DNA of 64,000 nucleotides from Nipponacmea schrenckii (lineage: Eukaryota > Mollusca > Gastropoda > Lottiidae). The position numbers and the translations under genes were made by a program. Location: assembly GCA_030562195.1 (NCBI GenBank), contig CM060201.1:21278454-21342453 (forward strand), written 5' to 3'. Positions 37,801-50,949 of the stretch are shown one piece after another. The notes under the pieces were generated by a model. It was not told where the DNA came from. It ran no database searches and was given only the letters and a program-made list of their open reading frames with translations. Position 1 is the first letter of the stretch. Each line of letters starts with the position of its first letter.

Positions 37801-40800
37801 CTAGAGTAGAAAGAACAACAAAAAATCAAATTCTTAACATTTTAATCAATCCTGTCTTAGCATAATCCCTAATCCCTTAATCCTGACTGGTCAATAAATT
37901 ATTATAGATATATATTTATTGTTGTTTACAGGATGCTGAATATGCTCTGACAGTTTATAAGAAACAGCTGGACGGTGACGACCCCTATGATTATCTAGGT
38001 CGTTACCGAGCTCATTATAAATCTATTAATGATGTATTATTCGGTGTTTATCTGGATACGGATATTCCACGACTTATGACTCTTGGAGAAGATAGAGTTC
38101 TGGTAAGTTGGTTTTTAGTTTGGATGAAAATGTAGAATAGCAAGTAAAGGTCAAGGTCAAATTAAGAATGTTAACAGGTCAGGTCATTAATCATGCCAAG
38201 GTCATGTTCAAATTTTGGATGTATATAGTTTAATTATCAAACCATGTAAAAGAATTTTTATACGTCAATTATCAAACCAATAAAGATCAAGGTCAAATGT
38301 TGCAGGGTACATAATATTTCAATTATGAAAATGAAATGCGAAATCCCAAAAAAACATTTTGACGAAACATAAATAGCTGATGAACTTTTCACATGAGGAA
38401 TATACCTAGTTAAAGAAGAGTATACTTTTTAGACTTTGATGCCTGTCTTCATTAGCCCATTAGGTGGAGAAGAGTAGGAAGTAAAACTCCATTCATTTCA
38501 TATCAACTTGTTAGTGAACCCTGTCTTCATTAGCCCATTAGGTACAGAAGAGTAGGAAGTAAAACTCCATTCATTTCATATCAACTTGTTAGTGAACCCT
38601 GTCTTCATAAGCCCATAAGGTTCTGAAGAGTAGGATGTAAAACTCTATATTTCTTACACTTTATATGGCCTTGATTGTCTTCATTAACCCATGAGGTGTA
38701 GAAGAGTAGGCTGTAAAATATAATTATTATATGATTCCAGGTTGAATATGATCTAGAATCATCAGTTCGTGACAACCTGGTAGTAGCAAGTACTGATAGA
38801 ATAGAACAGAGTGGGGTACCCAAGTGTATGGCGTGGTACCCTCCTATAACTAAAGAACATTTTATAGTCACAGCCAACGATCAGGTAGGGAGAATTTACT
38901 TCTTTAATCTTTCTTTTGAATCTTTAAAATTAAAGTCTATTTTGTTGCTTGTTTGTGTCAAAATGAACTAGCCGAATATTTATGTACCTTGCTAGGCAAC
39001 AATGAAGAGGGCAGAAGTGGTGAATTACATAACGTTGATCCAGCCGTGGCGGGAGACTTGATAGACCAGAATTTACCTCATCAAATTACAGCCGATATGT
39101 TCTCCCAACAGATTTTAGGGTTTTCTATGTACAATGATTATTAAAGTCTATTTTGTTGTTTGTTTTTGTCTAACTACTTTTAAAAAAAGTTACTCTATTT
39201 ATTTTGGTATTTTTTCAGTTTAAATTCAAGTTGTTTAATGCTACAACAAAGATGTGTCGTAAAACTTTACTCGGACCAACGTTTGGATCTCCTGTTTTAC
39301 GGTAAATAGAATTTACTCACGCCTTTTTTATTGATAAACTTGAATTAACTTAACTGTTGAATGGTAAAGATCCTTGTACTGCAAAACTTTCTTGGTTATG
39401 AACAAATTTTGTTGATTATTATTGTTATCCTTGAACACTATGGATGTTACTTTGACAGCCTTCCTTCTTGCATTCAGTGAATGTTTTTCCTATGTTAGAC
39501 TTAATTCTTGGAAGATAATTCAAAAAATGTAACACACACGCTCTGGGGATTGCTGATTTTTATATGCCCACATGTGGACCATATAGGTTGTCAACCCCAT
39601 CCGTTCATCCACAATTGCTCGTAAACACTCTGCAAGGCACAATCTCTACGGTTTTAAACTTAACTTGTAAGGTAATATATCACCCACACAGGCTATCTTG
39701 TAATTTTTCGCTGATTTCTATGAGTTTTCTCCTTGTAGCCAGTAAAACAAATTCGGTCATTCATTCCTGATGTTTCTATAATTCCAGACTATCGGTCTTA
39801 CCAACAGACGACCCCGCCAGTGATAAACGTTACCTAGCCTACCATACAGAAGATAAAGTTGGTCTGGTTATTCTTCCGCTAGACGGCAATCCACATAACT
39901 CTATGGCTCTGGTAGCGCACCCTACTGGTGTAAGTAAGATTTTAATTACTCTTGATCTAACGTTTGAATTTCTTATATCAGTGATAGTCATTGACTTATT
40001 TAAGCAATAAACTGTTACCCTATGGCGCAGGGCTGTTGATTAATCTGTATTTGCCAGTTGAAATAGAAGAGAATTTAAAATGTCCAGGCATGATTGGCCT
40101 ACTGTATCAAAAATTCTATACTAGAGACACAGACCTACCCTGTCTTCTAGATATTTATTATTTATTGTGTTGTGATATTTTCCAGGTAACCAATATGACC
40201 TGTAGCTATGATGGAAAATATCTATTCACTGCTGGAGGTTCAGACTCAGCTGTTCATATGTGGGAGGTTAATAAAAAGTGAGTCTACACTTCTATTATTG
40301 TAGTTATGTGATCAAATCTGACGAGCGTATGTAACAAAGCTCAGGGTTCAGAGCCTCTGAAATAAATAAAATGAATGGAGTTTTACGTCTAGTAAACAGG
40401 AATGTTGTTCATCGAGCATTGATTTACTCTATAGTTTTTCTGAATGCATTATTTTGCTTGAGAATTCATGGGCCAGTGTAAATTATGGTCACGATGTTTG
40501 TCAAGATCTTGTGCGAGTTGAGAAACACGAGGGCCCTAAATGTTTAATGATAAAATAATTCAGTACTCTATTGAGTCCAGTTAGATTGAAATATGGTATG
40601 ATATAGAGGTAGCGCCTATTGTTCAAATTGAATGGTAAAAACTTCATCAAAAATACTAAAGCAAAATGATTGATATTGTATTGCAGTGCTCTAGAAGCCC
40701 AGTCTAAGCTAGGGGGAGAAGATTTGATCCCGTTCTATGGTCTACTAGAAGGGGGGAGAGAGGGAGAACTATTCGCTGAGTTAGAAGACTATTTTTATTA

Positions 40801-42925
40801 CGCTCAAATTAAAAGGTAAGATCAGGTTTCCATGACAATAGATTGTCCAAAACACACGTCAAGTCATTTAAAGATTACAATACATCTTGACTAAATACAA
40901 GACTTGGGGCCTTATTTTCCAGGGGTTTAGTCAGTAGGACTAGGGGCTGGAACCCACGCCACGCCCTGTCATACGCAATGCCACTCCCCTGTTATTCTTC
41001 TAAACCTAAATCCCTGAAAATCGTTTGTACAGTAAATTTTTACTACGTATCTTTAAGTTAAGTTTTCGAGAATCAAACTTTTGTATAAAGATCCTTTGAC
41101 TAACCAAATTGTCGTGGTTTCGTACAGTTGAGTAGTTGACTCTAGTTGATCAGAGCACGTCCAATGTCACTGTCACATGTTTAGGATAGAGAATCATCAT
41201 CAGGACAGCTAGTTTTAAAAGTGACAATTTTATAACTTTAGGAAAATATTGTGATAATTTGATATTTTCAGTCAAGGCGTAGATTCACAAGAAGTCAGAA
41301 ATGTTTCTGTTAAAATTGTTATCAGTGAAGTACCGTTTGTTATGAGAGCTCTGGGTTTTTACCCCACAGAACAAGAGGTATGTAATATTTGTGAAATACG
41401 CCTTTTTATAAAATATTTTGGCTCATTTGTAACTCGCAAGTCTACTGCTCTTTCCCTTTATTTGTGCTTAAAGGGAACCCTTGCGATTAATATCATAATT
41501 TGGTAAACAAAGCTTGGCTATTTGGAGATTATTACTTACTTTCTCAGTCTGTAGATTTTCTCAGCTTGATGGTGAAGAATTGTATGATATCTGACAATTT
41601 AAGGCTTAGATGTGTTACTTGTATTAAGTGTCTATTGAGTGTCTGGATAAGAGAGACTATATTATAGATCAAGATAAGATAACTCTATGGTTGTTGTTGT
41701 TGTTGTTGTTGTAAGAATGTTTCCGTGAATAAATTTGTGTTCAAATCTACTTGTATATTATAACGCTAGTAAACCTAACTTGGCATACATCTGTTTCAGA
41801 TTGAAGATATGTTAAATGAAATTAAATTCAGTCAGTACGTAGAAACGGGGCAGTACGTGGAAGAAATTGATCTGGGAGATTTTATAAAATGTAGGTTTTA
41901 TATCAGTCTATACCTTTCTGTAATGGCCACTCTTATACAGCAGCCACCTTAAGATTACGGTTGCCTTTGTATTTATGGTCATTGCCTACAATGATACCTT
42001 CATATAGTGGCCACCTTTGTATAATGGCCACCTGTAGATTATGGTCGCCTCCATATAGTGATCATCCATATACAGTAGCCACCCTTAAACAATCATTACC
42101 TCTATATAGTGGACATCTTTATACAATCATAACCTCCATACAGTGGCCACCTTTATACAAAAAGAGTCTTTGTTTCAGTGTATGTGAACCATCGTCCAGC
42201 GTTTGGTCTGTCAGCTGAGAAGGTTCTGGAAGCGTTTGATATTCTAGGAATACCTACTAACCATGGTAACGCAATAGATAGAGGTGATTTGTTGGATATG
42301 TTACAGAGTAAAGGTACGAGTTCAGTTTTTGGTTTTACACGTATTGTTACTGGCTTCATGTCCAACCTGGTCTTTTATTTATTTTTCTATTTCAATTTGT
42401 AAAATTTTGACACGTTTCTAAATTTGGTCTAAGAAACATCTATATTAACAACTTAGGCTCACAAGTCGGCCGTGACAGGGATCCTTTCTTTCTCAGCTGG
42501 TTTTTGGTCAAACCTCTTGGCCCATTTGATCTTTCCCGGATTATCCGTACCCAATTACAGCTGGGTGGACTGGACTTATGAGTGAAGATGAATTTTTCAA
42601 GGTCATCGAACATTCACACTCCGGTCAAGATTAGAACTCAATGTATCCAAGCAAATGACGTCATGACGTAAAGAACCAACGCTCACCCTATTTTATACTT
42701 TTGATTTCTTCAGGAGAGCACATGACAGAAAATGAACTAGCCGAATATTTATGTACGTTGCTAGGCAACAATGAAGAGGGCGGAAGTAGTGAATTACATA
42801 ATGTTGATCCAGCCTTGGCGGGAGACTTGATCGACCAGAATTTACCTCATCAAATTACAGCTGATATGTTCTCCCAACAGATTTTAGGGTTTTCTATGTA
42901 CAATGATTATAACATGGTACAGTAA
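31804..42925 (+). CDS. CFAP251: Cilia- and flagella-associated protein 251 (WDR66)
   Basis: Twenty-four exons join in frame to 1056 residues: 31804-32236, 32456-32646, 33267-33370, 33541-33655, 33892-34050, 34414-34582, 35048-35138, 35417-35485, 35755-35823, 36003-36132, 36409-36464, 36614-36673, 37042-37121, 37393-37532, 37932-38102, 38741-38884, 39219-39301, 39788-39929, 40186-40277, 40687-40815, 41272-41377, 41800-41890, 42179-42313, 42714-42925. The N-terminus (about 1-205) is Glu/Pro-rich and disordered. WD repeats follow ([43 protein letters not shown]). The C-terminus has EF-hand-like pairs ([32 protein letters not shown]), ending in a [13 protein letters not shown] module. CFAP251 is part of the calmodulin- and spoke-associated complex at radial spoke 3 of motile cilia and sperm flagella. 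An AATAAA at 42948-42953 may end it. Confidence 0.93.
33714..33782 (+). repeat. SINE-1 internal fragment
   Basis: ATAAACCGAGGCCTTGTATG and CTACAGGCTGTAAATGTTAA match the middle of the full SINE-1 at 57469-57831. The fragment lies in a CFAP251 intron. Confidence 0.6.
35255..35380 (+). repeat. SINE-1 3' fragment in a CFAP251 intron
   Basis: Carries the SINE-1 segment GTCCTGGCAAAATTTG followed by the tail core CCATTAGGTGGAGAAGAGTAG and ends in AAACTCCATTCATT. It is 5'-truncated. Confidence 0.7.
38442..38722 (+). repeat. Tandem array of SINE-1 tails (about 79-bp unit, 4 copies)
   Basis: Four consecutive units begin CCTGTCTTCATTAGCCCATT, continue with GCAGAAGAGTAGGA-like sequence and GTAAAACTCCATTCATTTC. 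The first two also share ATATCAACTTGTTAGTGAAC. The array ends about 20 bases before the CFAP251 exon at 38741. Confidence 0.85.
38960..39141 (+). pseudogene. Duplicated copy of the last CFAP251 exon inside an upstream intron
   Basis: These 182 bases match 42729-42910 (last exon) without indels and with only about ten substitutions. The reading frame is intact up to a new TAA formed at the right junction. The copy lacks the 3' splice acceptor and first codons of the real exon, and sits in the intron between exons 38741-38884 and 39219-39301. It is flanked exactly by 29-base direct repeats (38931-38959 and 39142-39170, 27 of 29 identical, starting TAAAGTCTATTTTGTTG). It is most likely a non-functional exon copy. 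Confidence 0.9.
41689..41713 (+). repeat. (GTT)n microsatellite
   Basis: About eight GTT triplets in a CFAP251 intron. Confidence 0.9.
41990..42165. repeat. Degenerate repeat of about 28-32 bp (CATATAGTGGCCACC)
   Basis: Units resemble CTCCATATAGTGGCCACCTT and TATACAATCAT. They fill most of the CFAP251 intron 41891-42178. Confidence 0.65.
42445..42665 (-). mobile_element. SINE-2 copy in the last CFAP251 intron
   Basis: Contains GATCTTTCCCGGATTATCC and GACAGGGATCCTTTCT. On the minus strand the 5' end near 42665 reads GTGAGCGTTGGTTCTTTACG with a B-box-like GAGTTCTAATCTT. It ends about 50 bases before the terminal-exon acceptor. Confidence 0.7.
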
Positions 42926-44069
42926 GCTCAGACGTCGGGAGATGGATAATAAACGAGGTGTCATGTCTGTTAAATAATGGAAAATAATCGTTGTCTATAC
43001 AGTTCACCTTATCTGTCGACAGTTTGAAATCGCAAAAAAAGTAGGCTTAAGCTGCAGTCTTGGCAAAATTTCCCTCATTGCAAACTATATGGCGTTGCCT
43101 ATACTTCAGTTAATAGAAGCAAGAGAACAATGCAGGATAAAAGAAATTCCTACTCGGATCAAAACCTTGTGTACTCTCTTCTTTTCTACTGTATCGACAC
43201 CTCACACCGAACAGACACACTCCCCTTGTTTATTTTCACCTTAAAGACATAAAATTATTGGAAGTTGAGCTGAGTGAATTAGTAGATAAATCTACTATTG
43301 ACTTTTGAAATGGAAATCTTACTTAACTAAGATGTGGAACAATATTTTATATCATTGAACTACGTTTTAAAACTTTGTTGCTCTATCTTCATTAGTCCAT
43401 TAGGTGTAGAAGAGTAGGACGTAAAACTCCATTCATTTCAAAGAAGTTTTATATTTTGTTATGAATCTATTCCCTTAATGTTCATGTCTTCTCGACATTT
43501 TATATATAGATATATTATATATCTAAAGCTGTAACTTCATATACAGATGGACTGATGGAACAATGCCTGTATATGTACAGAACTGTCTTCATTAGCACAT
43601 AAAGTGCAGAAGAGTAGAATGTAAAACTCTATTTAATTTGTATTTATATGTAAATATGAAGCTAGGTCAGATAATAATTATTATGTGTCTATATTTAAAG
43701 CTGTGATAATATAAAATAGTTTTGTGAATATCTGATATTTATTATTACGTTGTTAATGTATACCTCAATATAGATATTTTTTATTATTATTTCTTTACAC
43801 TTCAAATTCTTCAATTTGCATGGTCTGAGAATTGGATTCTGTCTCAAATGTTTGAGGTTTGGGCTGGGTGTAGGTTCAGGATCAACCTCAGGATCAACTT
43901 CAATAAAATCCAGATTTTAAGAAATACAGTAATCTAATTGGACAATACAACTATAGATTTAAAACCAAGTTTAGTTATTGACCAATCAGATGACTGGAAC
44001 ACTTGAAATCATCGAAATCAACAGGAGTTCTGATCAAAGAAAAAAAACACCATATAAAAAGATATGATT
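42926..44069. other. Convergent intergenic region between CFAP251 and NOC4L
   Basis: The region holds the 3' ends of two converging genes. Visible items are a degraded SINE-1 body (about 43010-43115, GGCAAAATTTCCCTCATTGC), two SINE-1 tails (43385-43440 and 43575-43640), and a MITE-like AT stretch (43890-44040). The minus-strand AATAAA of NOC4L overlaps its stop codon near 44070. Confidence 0.55.
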
Positions 44070-47000
44070 TTATTTAATACCAGCCCAAAGTGTTGAAAAC
44101 TGATCAGTTTGATTGGTGAATAGTCCAGTTGGTACAACATAATTTATAGCTGTTTCTTTCTTTCTTCTTTTACACTCCTTCTCTATCAACTGAAACATGA
44201 ATATTTATTAACTTAATTAGCATACATGAATATTCATTGGTATAATGAATATCATAATTCATGAATTGTGTAATTGTAAATAATGTGACCCTTGGCTAGG
44301 TTTGAAGTTAAAGATGTATATAAGAACAATGTTACTGCCCATTTTAAATATTGGTCGAGTAACGAAGGTGGTAGCTTATCAGTCATTGATAACTCGTAAG
44401 GGGGGACTTTATTGTGGTGGCATATTGAAGGTGGGTTCCTAATCAAGGTGGTGGTGTGACCAGGGTTTACTGCACTATGTAAGATATAAAATACTATCTA
44501 TACGATATTTTACCTCGTCTGTAGAAATATCTAAAATATCAGACAGTAATTCTTCTTGTTGATTTAACTGACTGTTAATTTTATTGGCTGCTAGAACCAC
44601 TTCTGGACAGTAGTGAGACTGTAGGGTCTACAATATAACATCAAAAATATATGACTTGATACACAGGCTGGGTGTGGTTCTGACAGTGTAAAGACAAACT
44701 TTATGAAGGATGCACTGCAAGAGCACAAGATTCATAATATCTCTAGTGTAAGAAATTAAAAATTGAGAAATACAACACATGATGATAAGAAATGGAACCC
44801 TTTCCTCCAACTATGATAGAGGATGCAAAGCCAATATAGAGGATACAAAGGGTTATAGTGAGAATGACTCAGTAAGCCAACCTAGAGGGTGTAAAGTTTA
44901 GACAGTAAGCCAACCTTTCAGGGTTATTGTATAAGATAGCAGAAAAACTACACTACATACCTTGATTTCCCAGAGATAACTATCCATGGCTCGACATTTA
45001 CTGGGATCATTTTCATCCAGGATAAATGGATCATCTTGTATTTCTTAAATAGAAATTATTATTCCATTTTAACTGATCCATCAAATACAGGCATGTTAAA
45101 ATCATTTTAATTTTGCTTTTGTACATAAGGCTCATGATCTTTTATGCTACGATTCAGTGTTCTTGACTTGGATCTAGGGACAAGTTAAAAATTCACTACG
45201 CCTGAACTTACCTGAGGGTCCTTCTAGTCGACCCAGTAAAACTTGACAGTTGGGATGTCGTTTTAATAGATTGAGTATCAACGTAATCGCGATACTTATT
45301 CCACTAGGGGGAGCTGTCAAACATAATCTCGCTAGTTTCTTGATGAAGGCAGCAACTAAATACCCTGGTAAATGTCTGAAATTATAACGAAAAAAGTCGC
45401 AGATAAAAGGCGTTATTTCTATGATCTTGCAATGTACAATTTGATTTATCAGATTATATAAAGATTCTGTTTTGTTATTTATAACAGCAGGTATATCCAC
45501 TGATGAATATATTCTCTTATTGAGCAAGTTTAAATTTTTTGGATTTATCAGATTATATAAGGATTCTGTTATGTTATTTATGACAGCAGGTATATCTACT
45601 GATGAATATATACTCTTATTGACCAAGTTTAATATTTTAATGTTTTGTTAGATTTATCAGATTATATAAGGATTCTGTTATGTTATTTATAACAGCAGGT
45701 ATATCTACTGATGAATATATACTCTTATTGACCAAGTTTAATATTTTTTTGGATTTATCAGATTATATAAGGATTCTGTTATATTATTTATAACAGCAGG
45801 TATATCTACTGATGAATATATACTCTTATTGACCAAGTGTAATATTGTAAAATTTCACGGTCATTCTTAGACACAGTATGAAAACTAGAACTTACGTGGA
45901 AGATAAGAATAAATCAGCCAAGTAAAAAAACCTGGCTCGATATTTGGCATGAAATATAATAGGTTCGAATAATAAATATAATTTGTTGTAAAAATCAGGA
46001 TAATCTCTGAAATATATAACAGAAAATAAATTTTAAAATATCTTTTATGATAGCTTCCAATACATTTGTGCCTTTACATTGCCCAATAGGTGCTGAAGAT
46101 TGGACATAAAACTCAATTTATAAGTCCATTAGGTGCAGAAAACTAAGATGTAAAACTCCATTCATTTCATTTCTTTCTTTGTCTTGAAATATATTTTTCT
46201 GTTGTTTTGAAATGATTCTAAAGACCTTTTCTTAGTTCAGGATACATGGCCTTTGATTTTCATGAATACTCAGGTTTCAAAGGTTAATAGGTTCAGCTGG
46301 GTATAGATACAAGAATTATTGTATAGTTTTATAAGGTAAACACATTGATGTTTTGGGTATATACTAAGAAAATAAAACAGCGCAGGACCAGAAACTATAC
46401 GTTACTTACAAGTTGTATTTGTTAATCAGAATAAAAATACTGTTTAAAGCTAGTAGACTTATAGCTCCACCTGTAATAGAGAGATAAAATCAGATCATGC
46501 TACACTACCAAGTTGTTGATGCGTCCATATATGCCGGTCATGTCTGAAACATGGCACAAAAATTCTGACAATCGAAAATGGGATAGGCTGGTGACTTATT
46601 TAATCACCCTCGCATGTTGCGTTGTTTGGTAGTTCTTCATTTTTCTTGATAACGCTACCGGTGTGTGTTTAGAAACGTAGTATGCAGTATATCTATATAT
46701 CTTGTGTTTTTATGTTTACCTTCCTGTTTCTATACACCTTTCTGTCTTCATAAGGTGCAGAAGAGTAGGACGTAAAACTCCATTAATTTCATTAGCCCAT
46801 TATGTGCAGAAGAGTAGGACATAAAACTCCATTCATTTTATTTCAAAAAGTTTATATTGTGTTTTGAAACGTAGTAAGTAGTATAATATATATCTTGTGT
46901 TCTTTATTACCCCATTAGGTTGCAGAACAGTAGGATGTAAAACTCCATTTCTATACATCTTATAAAGATAAGAATAAACTAGTTGATAGTCCAGAGACTG

Positions 47001-48222
47001 CTGGGATATAAGAATGATACTTACCTATATTATAAGAATCCGTTAAGAAATCGGCTAGAAAGAGTGGACTGGTTAAATTAGGAATCACTTTATCATGCAT
47101 TATCATTAGTACATGTTTATATATACTAGGAGTCAGCTGAAAATGTATAACTGTCCTTATTAAATCGTAACTTTCCACGTCTGAACCAGTCGTTTCTGAT
47201 CGTCCTAAACTTGAATGACTAATTTTATTGAAAACTTTGTCAAACATGGCTAGTTCGAAACCAGGAAGTGTTTGTTTTTGTTTCATTATTTAGCACTTTG
47301 ATAACTTAATTAACTAAATGGAAAATATCAACAAATTCTGGATTAAAATAATGGTATATTTGTGACCTTTGCCCCCCCAAAAATACTATTATATTCTTCT
47401 TACCTTAAATCTGAGAAATTTTAACCAAATTGTAGAAAATAATTTTTTCTGTTCATCTAAAGATTTGGCTTGTAAAGCTTCTTCTGTGTCTAAACACATT
47501 AACAAAGATATTAGTTAGTTGTCAACCTGTCAGGGACAGGCATCAGGTATTTTGAGGGTGGGGCATTATTGAAACAGTGAAAAATATAAACATAGCTTGG
47601 GTCTTATGCAGATTTTCTGTCGTCTGCTGTAACACAAGAAAATGTCAACCATTAACTAAATTGTTGCTCCATAAAATAGTTTCATTCAAAAATTTAATTT
47701 AATTTTCCATATTATATTTATAGTTCACTCACCAGGTTTTTTGGCCAGCCATTTTGTTTCTGACCTATGACCCCTAGTTGAAGAAGTGAAGGTGAGATTC
47801 TCTAACAGACTAAAAACATTTTTCACGTAAATTTCATTCACTTCCTGAAAGCATAAAGAAAGAAAACATAGAATTAACCAGAAAACTAGCTGTCCTGATT
47901 AGGATTCTATATCCAAAACATGCATCAGGTAGTTAGCATTAAGAATTCCGAAGATTTTCAAATTTATCAAAGATCTGTTCAGACATTATTTTACTTTCTT
48001 ACACATGAAATAAAGCAAAGATAAGGATTCAGAAATCCATCAAACAATTTATCCTCTCACTGCTTACATTCCTCCGTTTTCATTACCCCATTAGGTGCAG
48101 AAGACTAGGACGTAAAACTCCATTCATTTCATTAGACCATTAGGTACAGAAGACTAGGACGTAAAACTCCATTCATTTCATTTACTGCTTACATTCCTGT
48201 GCCAGTGATTCTGTAGTATTTC

Positions 48223-48269
<47 letters not shown>

Positions 48270-50949
48270 GTTGGTGGGTGAACAATCCAACGCTTTCTGA
48301 AATTCTACTTCGCAATGATAGGAAGAGCCGACATCGAAGAACTATAACAACTGAACTATAATTTCGAAAGACTCAAGCCTCTTACCTGATTTTTCTTGTG
48401 TTTGAAATCAGAATGTAGAAAACTTAGAACGTAATATCGTACATCTTCATATTCCGTATATTCCTGGAATTTCGTCCATAGTCTGCTCATATCTTTTGTG
48501 TCTGAGATTAACTTGGTAAATATTTTCTAAAAAACAAACAGAAACTCAAATAGAATAGATTAGCAAGATGTCATTTCTATAATTATGTTTATCACTTATT
48601 CCCATAACAGTGAAAAACATTTGATCATAAAAGTGTTTCTGGGAAAGGCATTTAGCCAAAACGTTAGACAACAGGACAAGGGAAAAGTTTACAGACCTGA
48701 AAAAGTCGAGAAGGAAAGGTCTGTTGAGGAGTTATTTTACGTAATGGTGTGTGACCTTCACCTTCTACCAGTTTCATCATCGTTAACAATGCAGAATCCT
48801 GTAAAAATAAACAACAGAAATTTGATAAAGGCATACTTCTGAATCTCATTGACTTTATGAAAGGAAAAGAAATAATTCTGAAAAAGCGAGCGCCTAAAAT
48901 CACCATGTCCAAAAAATATATAACATGAATTGACTTCTAAGATTAAGTAAATTCGACACTACAGAAGATCGTTCATATCTTATATCAAATGAAGACGTGT
49001 ATTATCGTACTGTATTTGACATAAAATAGTCGTCAAAAAGCTATATTAATGGAATATGTGGATTGTCAAGGTGTAATCAATACGCAAGGTGATTGACGTA
49101 TATAAAATAGGTGAGTTACGGTACCTGTATTAGCGTATTATCATGATGTAATAAATCAGCTAGATGAAATAACGTACTAGCGTATTGTTCTCGTAACCAC
49201 ACTTTATATTTCTCTTCTACTTTCAGATCTATAAAACAAACAACCAAAGTTAAAATAAGTCAGCAATGAATTATAGTTTAATTCATACGACAAAATACCT
49301 GCAAGGACAGTTCTTTTTGACCTGCTCAGTCTCTTCATTAGTGACCTTACAGCTTGCGGGGAGAAATAGGAGCTTAAAATAGAACTAAATCTATGTACAA
49401 AGAAGCCAATAAAAATTAAAATCATTCAAAAAATGGAATTCAATGACTCAAAAGATCAATTCTTAAATAGAAATACAGGTACTCTTAATTTTGAACAATT
49501 AATAGAAGTTTCTTAAGAAGGTATTTAGCCAAAACGTTAGAAAACAGGACAATAATATATATAATGAAATATGAACAATCTACCTTACCTTTCATATCTT
49601 GTTCTGATGGAGGTTTATCAAAATACATCTCTTGTGTTGAAATAAACCTGGTAAATATTTTATGTAGCCCCCGGATACAAGCTAATATAACGCTTTCATC
49701 TTCTAACTACAAACAGAAATCAAAATAACACTTTGAAGGTAAGAGTCAACTCCTGCATGTAAAAACTTATTTTCACAATGTCAACCTATTACAAACTGTG
49801 TCTTATACCTTGACTACAATAGTCACCTTTCTTGTATCACATCTTCACAATGTCAACCTATTACTCAAACAGAACTTCATACTATATAATTCAACACTTG
49901 ACTCAATAGTCACCTTTCTTGTATAACATCTTCACAATGTCAAGCTATTACTAACTTCATACTTATACCTTGACTACAATAGTCACCTTTCTTGTATCAC
50001 ATCTTCACAATGTCAAGCTATTACTAACTTCATACTTATACCTTGACTACAATAGCACCTTTCTTGTATCACATCTTCACAATGTCAAGCTATTACTAAC
50101 TTCATACTTATACCTTGACTACAATAGCCACCTTTCTTGTATCACATCTTCACAATGTCAAGCTATTACTAACTTCATACTTATACCTTGACTACAATAG
50201 CCACCTTTCTTGTATAACATCTTCACAATGTCAAGCTATTACTAACTTCATACTTATACCTTGACTACAATAGCCACCTTTCTTGTATCACATCTTCACA
50301 ATGTTAAGCTATTACTAACTTCATACTTATACCTTGACTACAATAGTCACCTTTCGTGTATCTTCACAATGTTAAGCTACTACAAAGTTTGTTTAGTCTC
50401 TAGACTGAAATAGCCATCTTGTTTATATCATGGACACAATATTTGTGAAATAAAACTCAGGAGTAGTATAACAAACTATTTTGTTGTTAAAATGTAAAAC
50501 GAGGTAGCAGACTTTAGCCAGAAGCAATTGACCTGTCTTGATCATTTATAAGGATACCTAGAGACTTATCATTAGGTTAGGGAAGTGGTTACGACCAAGG
50601 ATTAAGATTATCTATAAATAGCCAACTAACTATAATCCAAGAGGGTAAGGATTAGGATTATATAGGGTGAGGGGTCAAACAAAATCAAAATAGGTATTCA
50701 GGAATGCCTTACAATGTGATCATGTAAACAAAACTGCCACGCCCACTTTTCACATTTTTAGATAAAAAATGACTCAAGATCACAGGACAGTAAAATCTGA
50801 TGACAGAAATGAACTAAGGGTACCTCAATGTATCCCAGGATGTCAACGATCGCATTGGAATTTTTTCTGTCTTCCGCACAAAGTTTGGCTTTTTCTTTAA
50901 TTTCATTGATAACTTGCTTAGAAGAACCTCGTGTGTCTTTGGGAGCCAT
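44070..50949 (-). CDS. NOC4L: Nucleolar complex protein 4 homologue
   Basis: Fourteen exons on minus: 50949-50824, 49706-49589, 49228-49125, 48798-48697, 48526-48386, 47844-47733, 47489-47404, 47136-47025, 46470-46410, 46006-45896, 45375-45212, 45043-44961, 44627-44514, 44189-44070. They join in frame to 517 residues; human NOC4L has 516. Diagnostic blocks are NSNAIVDILGYIE near the start, LSLLALNSIFILINKYNL, YPDFYNKLY, FHAKYRARFFYLADLFLSS and HLPGYLVAAFIKKLARLCLT, the conserved CBF/Noc core. NOC4L pairs with NOP14 in the nucleolus and is needed to mature and export 40S ribosomal precursors. The last exon is basic (KECKRRKKE). It is head-to-head with SRCAP and convergent with CFAP251. Confidence 0.95.
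45400..45850. repeat. Tandem repeat of about 100-115 bp in a NOC4L intron, 4 copies
   Basis: Units contain GATTTATCAGATTATATAAG, GATTCTGTTATGTTATTTAT and CTACTGATGAATATATACTC. Related, inverted sequence occurs in ROGDI (about 18095-18180) and in SRCAP (58690-59040). Confidence 0.85.
46735..46965 (+). repeat. Cluster of SINE-1 tails in a NOC4L intron
   Basis: Three copies of GCAGAAGAGTAGGACGTAAA or close variants, each ending AACTCCATT, lie within about 220 bases. A similar pair is at 48078-48182, and two diverged ones are at 46080-46165. Confidence 0.75.
49790..50385. repeat. Tandem array of about 70 bp in NOC4L intron 1, about 8 copies
   Basis: Units contain TACCTTGACTACAATAG, CACCTTTCTTGTATCACATC and TTCACAATGTCAAGCTATTA. 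The ACATCTTCACAATGTCAAGC part is the reverse complement of the array core at 8225-8620. Confidence 0.9.
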
